From Blastomussa wellsi (lineage: Eukaryota; Cnidaria; Anthozoa; Scleractinia; Plerogyridae), in contig OX393569.1 in NCBI GenBank assembly GCA_947652115.1, positions 7,251,294 through 7,315,293 on the forward strand: a DNA stretch of 64,000 nucleotides. Direction: 5' to 3'. Shown in pieces: positions 57,841 to 64,000 of this stretch; the stretch's first letter is position 1, and every line of letters begins with the position of its first letter. The translations under genes were made by a program, and so were the position numbers. The notes under the pieces were generated by a model. That model made no database searches. It was not told the origin of the DNA and saw only the letters and a list, made by a program, of their open reading frames with translations.

Positions 57841-58631
57841 GTCGTGGTTAATTTTGACGAAAACGCTTTAGATTGATCAGAGTTGAAAACGCCTCAAAGT
57901 GAAGTCTTGTGATCGGATACGGTATTCATTAGCCCGATAATATCGACCAATCACGGAGTGATATCATAGATGTTTTGACGTTTTTTGATTTCTAAGAATA
58001 ATCACAGCAAACGCCAAGAGTCTGAGAATGTGATCAGCAAAGCTTGACCTCCAAATTAAAGCTGTCTGCAGTAGATTGTTTGTGAATAAATTTGAAAGAT
58101 TGCAGGAGGACAAAACCGGATCAACTTATTTCAATCGCGGTATTAATTTTGCTCGATTTATAGAATTTGAAAAGAACGATAAATCATTTCTTGTCTGATA
58201 ATTCGTCTGCATATAAATACGGGTAAAGAGAAGGATTATCCGTTCAGATAAACAATCGACGGATCATGTATTAGCTTGCGCGTATATCTATACACAGACG
58301 ATTGAGACGAATTATAAGATAAATCAAAGTTTTTAACCAAATTCTTCGCAGACGGATGATCGTTTATAAGTAAAAATGGAGCCATTCCTTTAATCGCAGA
58401 CATTTTTTTAACTATTTTTAAAATTTGCATGGAAACTGGTGTGCTGCCTCGCCCGGCAACTTCAGTAAACACACGTTGATTACATGAACACGAAATTGAA
58501 GGAGGGTGAAAGGAAAAAGAAACCTGTTTTTTGAAATCTTTGAATTTTTATTCAAAACATCTTTTAATTAGAACACTTGACCAAGTGCATTTGTAACCCC
58601 CGGTTACCTAAACAGCAACATACAGTAACAA

Positions 58632-58932
58632 TTAATCCACTTCATTTTCAAGCTTGTAAGTTTGTAGTCTGGCGTTTTCAAGTTCTTCAGGGTCTGCTAA
58701 ATAACCTCTGTTCTCTTGCGTTTGTGTAATACTCCATTAATGTCTTGGGCGGGCGAGCTCTTCTGGGAATCCTACGTCCTTCAAACTTCTCTGGTTTTAG
58801 TAACAGGCGGAGCCCCAGTTTGTTGTAATAGGCACAAGTAATTTTGCCGCCCTGTCGTTCGATAGCTTTTATCGCAGTTTTTGATGCTCTGCTCACTTCG
58901 ATATCAAGTTTGGCCTGGAACCAAGTCGTTCC
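58632..58932 (-). pseudogene. MRPL15: Stray MRPL15 terminal exon, unit 3, frameshifted
   Basis: As in units 1 and 2, but one extra T near 58717 shifts the frame after YYTNA, so the NRGYLADP motif is lost. The acceptor is changed from cctgacag to cctgagag, which still ends in AG. Confidence 0.8.
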
Positions 58933-59370
58933 CTCTCAGGTAACAAGTTCAGCGTGAGTAAACAGCAGTTAGGGAACAAGCTAACGGCAAACTGGCAGGT
59001 AAATAAGGAAAAAACTGTTGTGAAATGCTCCAAAACTAAGTGTTTGGAATACGGATTCCCTGCTCTATATCAGTAACCCTTTGGGCGCCACATACCCGTA
59101 TAGGTATTTTGGGGCATAATTATATAGCAGTCAGTCAATCCAGTATTGTCAGCATAGCTATTATTCTTTAATTTTTTAAAACTGTCCAATTAAGGATTAA
59201 TTTGGATAGTTTCAGATAAGGATTTTCCTTTAAAAATAGGCAAACTGTCCAATTTAGAAAAAATAGGACAGTTTGTCTGAGCCAATCAAGTCCCAGGGAA
59301 TACAATAGGTTATAGAAACTAGCTAATCAGCCGAAAGCAATGATAGCAATGATAGCATTTGCAGTTGACA

Positions 59371-59937
59371 ATGGTGGAGTTTAGCGCCGGAGATTTGCCA
59401 AATGTTTCTATTTCCCATGACCTTTTCAGCGATATCACCGCAGATGAGAGATTTCCTACGTTGCCAGAAGAGGAGCTTGCCAACCTGAGAGGCAAAAACC
59501 AAAACCAGAACACCTCCAAGAGCACAAAAACTTGACTGAATGTTTTCAACGAGTGGAAAGTGCAGCGTAACGAAGCGAGAAAGTTGGAAGATATCCCTTG
59601 TCATGAGCTAGACGCAATTCTTTGCCGTTTTTTCGCGGAAATTCGAAAAAAGGACGGTCAAGATCATAAACCAGAAAGTTTGGCTGTCATGCAATGCTCG
59701 TTAGACCGTCATTTGAAAAACTGTGGCAGAAACTACAGTATTTTGCGAGATCGTGTAAAACCCAAGATGTTCGTCCACCTGAACTAAAAAACTGTGGGCC
59801 ATTCTACTTGACAACCATTTCAAAACCAAAGGGCCAAGTTTGGTTTAGCAGACAGCGAATTGGTGAACACAAAATTGGGTAAATCATGAAGGACATGGCT
59901 GTAAAGTCTGGTTTAACAGCTGCCACTGCTAAGAAAA
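59371..59937 (+). pseudogene. Crypton/DUF3504-type fragment, unit 3
   Basis: Same structure and same in-frame TGA (59533-59535) as in units 1 and 2. Confidence 0.7.
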
Positions 59938-60530
59938 CTGGTCACTTCTGTCCTGCTAAAAATGTAATTGGCATCAAGTATTATGAAGGTGGGTGAAAGC
60001 CGATCGGAAGCTCACGTTGGGAGAGGAAGCCTTCTGGACGGAACGAATTGCTATTAACAGCTGTAGCGTTGGCGCTAGTTGCGAGCAGGGCGGAAAGAGA
60101 GAGGGCGGTGCATACGTGGTCGTGGTGGTCATAGCAACAACTTGATGACGCAGAAGCCTGGTTTTAGGTTTGTTGGGTTTTTTCCCGGACTGCTGACGGT
60201 TACTTTACTTTTTTGGCATACTCTGGAACAACAGTAAAAACTGGGGAAAGGAAGCTTGAAGGCGTGGAAAAGAGGGGATTTTTTGCCATGTTGTCACGAA
60301 TAATAGGGACCTTCAGATCGAGGTACGCGTCCGACTTTCCATATGCAAACCAGTTACATTGTGCACATGTGCAACCTATAGTCTGCCTAAAGATATTCGG
60401 GATATAAGCTCTTTAGATTCTTTTAAAAAACAAATTATGAATCGCGCTTTTTTATAAATTCTTAGAAAATAACTAATGATTGCGATGCGAGTCTTGTGAT
60501 ATTTTTCTTTTTTTCTAAAATTTATATTGA

Positions 60531-60664
60531 AAAGTGGCCGCTTAATAGAGGTTGGCCGCTTAATAGAGGTAAAATATAAATTGGACAAATAATTCGGGGC
60601 TTTAGAAAGTGGGCGTTTAATGGAGGGTGCCGCCTAATAGGTGGCCGCTTAATAGAGGTCGCAC
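60531..60664. mobile_element. MITE of GGCCGCTTAATAGAGG words, unit 4 (left end lost)
   Basis: Homologue of the 44043 element. The first about 40 bases are deleted, so it begins gaaaagtggccgc. The right end gaggtcgcactgta is kept. Confidence 0.75.
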
Positions 60665-63326
60665 TGTATTTTGTTTCTTTTATACATCTCATTGTAACTG
60701 GTCTCTGAAAAACCATTAGTGGATGGAATCAATAGAGTTGTATTGTATTGTATAAATCAGGAAAAGTAATTTTCCGTTAAATCCATTCGGAAATTGTGCT
60801 CTTTTTCAGTTCGGAACGGAACGTCGGAAATTTCCAGGCCCTTTTTAAAGGGGCGAGCGGAACGGACCGTCTTGTAGGTAAATGAAAAGCACGATTTCCT
60901 CCGGTTGTACGCTAAATTCAGAAAATCACTTACCATTATGCAACGGTCTCACAAAACGGATTATTCCGATTCTCTGGTCGGTCTCAATTTTTTTAAAAGA
61001 ATCTATAAGCTAATATCCCGAATGTCTTTAGGCAGACTATTCCACAGAGACGTACCCCTGTATTTAAACGATCACTGTGCTCATAGTCAATCATGCTGTG
61101 CTGTAGTTGTTCTATAGAGAGGTACATGCAGTTTGTCCTTTTTTCTGGTATTTCCTTCATAGATCTCCGATCTTTCCGTGAAAATATTTCTTAAAGTGAG
61201 ACCGTTGAGGCCTTTGTAAGTCACAATAACGTCCCTGACCTCCAGCTGCATAGCAACCGGAAGCCAGCTAGTGTAGATCTTTCAAATAGGGGAATCCTTG
61301 TTTACAATATTTGCCTCATTAGCATAAGCGTTCAGTTTCTGATGGAGCTACAAAAAAATCAGTTCTGAATAATGATAGTTCATGGCACGATTAACTCTGT
61401 CACTGAATTTTAGCTCGATGCATTGAATTCTTTTTGTCTGACGCGGGTTTAAAAACTCAAAATTTTACAAAGAATGTATGAGCTCATTAGCGCTTTTGCC
61501 ACCCAGAAATTTTTGAGTTTTTGGAAGACAATTTTTTCTTTGAATATTAAACGCAAAATTTACCCATATACTAAATTTCCCTAGCTCTTTAACTTTTTGG
61601 AGTCCATTCACATTTAACATGTTGCCTTCTGTACGCCAAGCCGTATGCTAATGAGATGAAAGGTAAACAATGACGTCACCATGAATCTCCCTGTAGGGCG
61701 TGATATGTTCGAATTTACGTGTACCAGTTACGACTCGCACAGCAAAGTTTTGTACCTTTTGCAACCTCTCAATATTTTTCTTCACTTCAAACTGAAAGTT
61801 CGGGGTTTTCTTTGGCTAAATGGTAAGCACCCCTCGGTTCTTCTGGACGGTCTCGATCCCTGACGCTTGGACTTTGAGGATGAGAATGTGCCCTCTTGTT
61901 GTGGCCCTTCAGTCACGATAAACCGAAACGAGACCTTCATGACTAAATATAATGGGTTTTGGTCAGAACACCCTAACTGAGGCCAACAAATTACACCCCA
62001 ACGGCAGGCTCCGGCTAGACGGGGGTGGTCATCGTAGCCTCCGAAGCCCAACCGTCCTCGACCCATCCCCGGAGCCTGTTCACAGGCTACCGTAAGCGAG
62101 ACGACGAGCATCCCCGCCCCTTTCATACGCAAGTTCCCCCCTCCCCGTGCCAGTAACACCTGCGAAGCAGCGCCAAAATCCATTGTTAGATTCCCAGACT
62201 CAACGATTGACGGGAAGTAGGAGGAGTTTCGTTCGTCTGCGGCGAAGACTATCATACGCAATTTACCTAGCCTGCGAACAGGCTCTCAAATGGAGAAGTC
62301 TGGGGTAAATTTCGACGAGGGAAGGAAGCCGCACGAAAATTCTTCTCCAAAGGCCCCACTGGAAAGCCTGTTCGCAGGCTACAATTTATCATTAAATAAT
62401 GATAACAAATGTTCGTACTTACCCCGAGGGGTACTCCCTTAAATTTTTTAAACGGGTCAACTTTTTGTTGTTCCATAACGATATAAGTTCGAAAGGCCGT
62501 TTCTTTTTCGTTTAGTGTGTGGTTTACGCACTGAAATTGCAAAATAGCCAAATGATACAATTTAGGTACCCTATCTAAGGATCACACCGCGAAGAATGCC
62601 AAAATAACCAAAAATGATACACTATTTAAGGAACGAGAACCTCGAAAAACCATACCCTACCCGCGGCCCATCCCTATCCCATGCAAGTACCACCCCCCAG
62701 GGGGTGTTACTTGCAAGGGGCATAGCATGATCAATATGGAATAGTAACTGTGCACGACATTTGTTTGTAATAATCAATGACGGTTTTGAAACTGGCAATT
62801 GTGCATCTTCACGTCTCCGTAAACGATTAATCGCTTTTTTCAGCAACAAGAAATGAGTCAGCTGAGACCCATTTTACCATGAGGGAAATGTTCACGAATA
62901 AACTGTATTCAAGCAGTCTATATACCCCTCCATGCAAGTGCCATCATTTTCAAATCAACCACATTTTAAGAAAAAGAGTCATCATTTATTTGCACACAAA
63001 CTATCTTTTCAACCTTTACAAATTTAATACAATAGCAACAAAACTGTCACCAAATCGGAATTATGTCGCACAATATACACAACTGTTTATTTCGATGGAA
63101 ATGAAAAAGTGAAACGGAAGTGTAAAATGCTTTCTCTTTTAAAAAAGCTTCGGGAAATTGTAAACAATGATTTCTGTCAGTTACTCTGCTACAATCTACA
63201 ACAGGTTTCTAGTTTTAAACAGAAATACTATTTATAATAAATATTTTCTTTCTAACTAGAAAATGGAAAACAAATGTGATTCACGTGAAAATTGATTTAT
63301 ATTGCATCACATGTGAGTGGATATAT

Positions 63327-64000
63327 CTACTCAAAAACATGTATACTATAATAAATGTCAGTCACGACTATCCTACCATCACTAAGAACTGCTGCAGAGA
63401 CTGGTCTGATAAACTCTCCCATCCCGCTCCCTTTCGTTCCGAACTTTGTTATAAACTTTCCACTCAGGTCAAACACTTGCACTCTATCATTCCCTGAATC
63501 ACAGACCATCAGGTGTCCTGCCTTGTTAACTGACAAACAACTAGGTCCATCAAACTCCCCATCCCCATTCCCCTTCTTTCCAAATTTGTACAGAAAATTC
63601 CCATTTCTATTAAACAGTTTCATACAATTTTCTTTCATGTCTGAAACTATAAGATAGTTTTCATACTGAATACCGTGAAACGGGAAGGTAAAAGAATCGT
63701 CTGTACCAGTTGCTTGTAAAAGCTGGCCATTAGGAGAAAATATCTTAACTAGTTTGTTACCTATATCTGTGACAATAATATTTCCCTCGCAGTTAATAGA
63801 CAAGCCGAGTGGATTCATTAGCTGGTGATCAAGATTTCCTTTCTTACCAAACTCGCTCAGATACTCACCCTGCTCACTAAAGAATTGGACACGGTGGTTA
63901 CGACTGTCTACCACTGCAATATGGCCATTCTTATCAAAAGCTATTCCAGTAGGTAAGTTAAATTCTCCCTGTTTATCACCATAGGCACCAAAAGATCTTA
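63327..64000 (-). CDS. TRIM-NHL copy 4, C-terminal NHL part (window-truncated)
   Basis: Open from the stop at 63327 to the window edge: about 224 residues covering the last five NHL blades ([20 protein letters not shown] and onwards to IHVFE). No break is seen in this part. Blade loops again differ from the other copies (VDSRNHR, TDIGNK, CDSGNDR, TDIYYS). Whether the RING half is intact lies beyond the window. Confidence 0.9.
   Translation of the reverse strand, partial: RSFGAYGDKQGEFNLPTGIAFDKNGHIAVVDSRNHRVQFFSEQGEYLSEFGKKGNLDHQLMNPLGLSINCEGNIIVTDIGNKLVKIFSPNGQLLQATGTDDSFTFPFHGIQYENYLIVSDMKENCMKLFNRNGNFLYKFGKKGNGDGEFDGPSCLSVNKAGHLMVCDSGNDRVQVFDLSGKFITKFGTKGSGMGEFIRPVSAAVLSDGRIVVTDIYYSIHVFE

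Larger units (their letters stand above)
51010..59938. repeat. Tandem segmental duplication, unit 3 (8,929 bp)
   Basis: Same content as unit 1, including the Penelope end, plus two private insertions (about 52427-53084 and 55287-55560) that account for its greater length. Confidence 0.95.
59939..64000. repeat. Tandem segmental duplication, unit 4 (cut by window end)
   Basis: Starts like the others, carries the ggccgcttaatagagg MITE as in unit 2, and ends within the NHL part of its TRIM gene at the window edge. A deletion of about 230 bp has removed part of the 3'UTR region near 63236. Confidence 0.95.

Noticed and set aside
37319..62261. A 159-codon - strand frame present in units 1 and 4
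   Set aside because: It runs across LINE remnants and MITE ends, is broken in units 2 and 3, and has low-complexity composition. It is not a gene.
38416..63112. A 77-codon + strand frame (MREMFTNKLYSNSLYTPPCK) kept in units 1, 3 and 4
   Set aside because: It lies in the 3' flank of the TRIM genes on the opposite strand, has A/T-rich composition and no homology. Its frame is broken in unit 2.

Overview
The window is animal nuclear DNA, most likely from an anthozoan cnidarian (stony coral or sea anemone). I infer this from intron-containing metazoan genes, a density of tRNA-derived SINEs, Penelope-like and LINE fragments and foldback MITEs of the kind common in coral genomes, and a tandem family of TRIM-NHL genes. 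It is not bacterial: most short open frames are chance frames, and there are no operons or CRISPR arrays. The species cannot be named from this sequence.

Left part (about 0-12 kb): exons of a secreted protein gene on the + strand. Three exons build one MAM domain (228-1169) and two more build a Cys/Trp-rich extracellular module ending in a stop at 3897-3899. Splice phases allow all five to be one gene. Up to 12 kb the rest is repeats: SINEs, a 5'-truncated LINE reverse transcriptase, a decayed Crypton/DUF3504 fragment, CAGGGG-ended MITEs, foldbacks, and a SINE split by a TIR element full of degenerate minisatellite.

Middle (about 12-26.85 kb): the microcephalin (MCPH1) gene, + strand, reconstructed as 16 coding exons with consistent phases. 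It has BRCT1, a long charged linker, and the tandem BRCT2-BRCT3 module. Its introns hold most of the mobile elements: a Penelope-like element with RT and GIY-YIG relics, a 90-bp-arm perfect palindrome of Penelope ends nested in a MITE, a MITE two bases from a splice donor, SINEs, a LINE and minisatellites.

26.85-35.4 kb: mostly unannotated sequence, with one clear small gene on the - strand, an Inhibitor of DNA binding (Id) HLH protein (32075-32425) that probably has a 3'UTR intron. A 560-bp foldback lies near its 3' side.

Right part (35,408-64,000): a tandem segmental duplication with three complete units (about 8.0, 7.6 and 8.9 kb) and a fourth cut by the window end. Each complete unit carries, left to right, LINE/Penelope/MITE debris, a single-exon TRIM-NHL E3 ligase gene (- strand), a stray terminal exon of mitochondrial ribosomal protein L15 (- strand) and a nonsense-disrupted Crypton-type recombinase fragment (+ strand). 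Copy 1 of the TRIM gene is intact. Copy 2 has a 2-bp insertion after codon 7. Copy 3 has a 13-bp deletion that separates RING/B-box/coiled coil from the NHL propeller. Copy 4 is partial. Differences between copies in the propeller cluster at equivalent positions of successive NHL blades, which suggests a diversifying recognition surface. Insertions and point differences show that the units are mosaics: units 1 and 3 match, and 2 and 4 match, in their left parts, but 2 and 3 match in the TRIM part.
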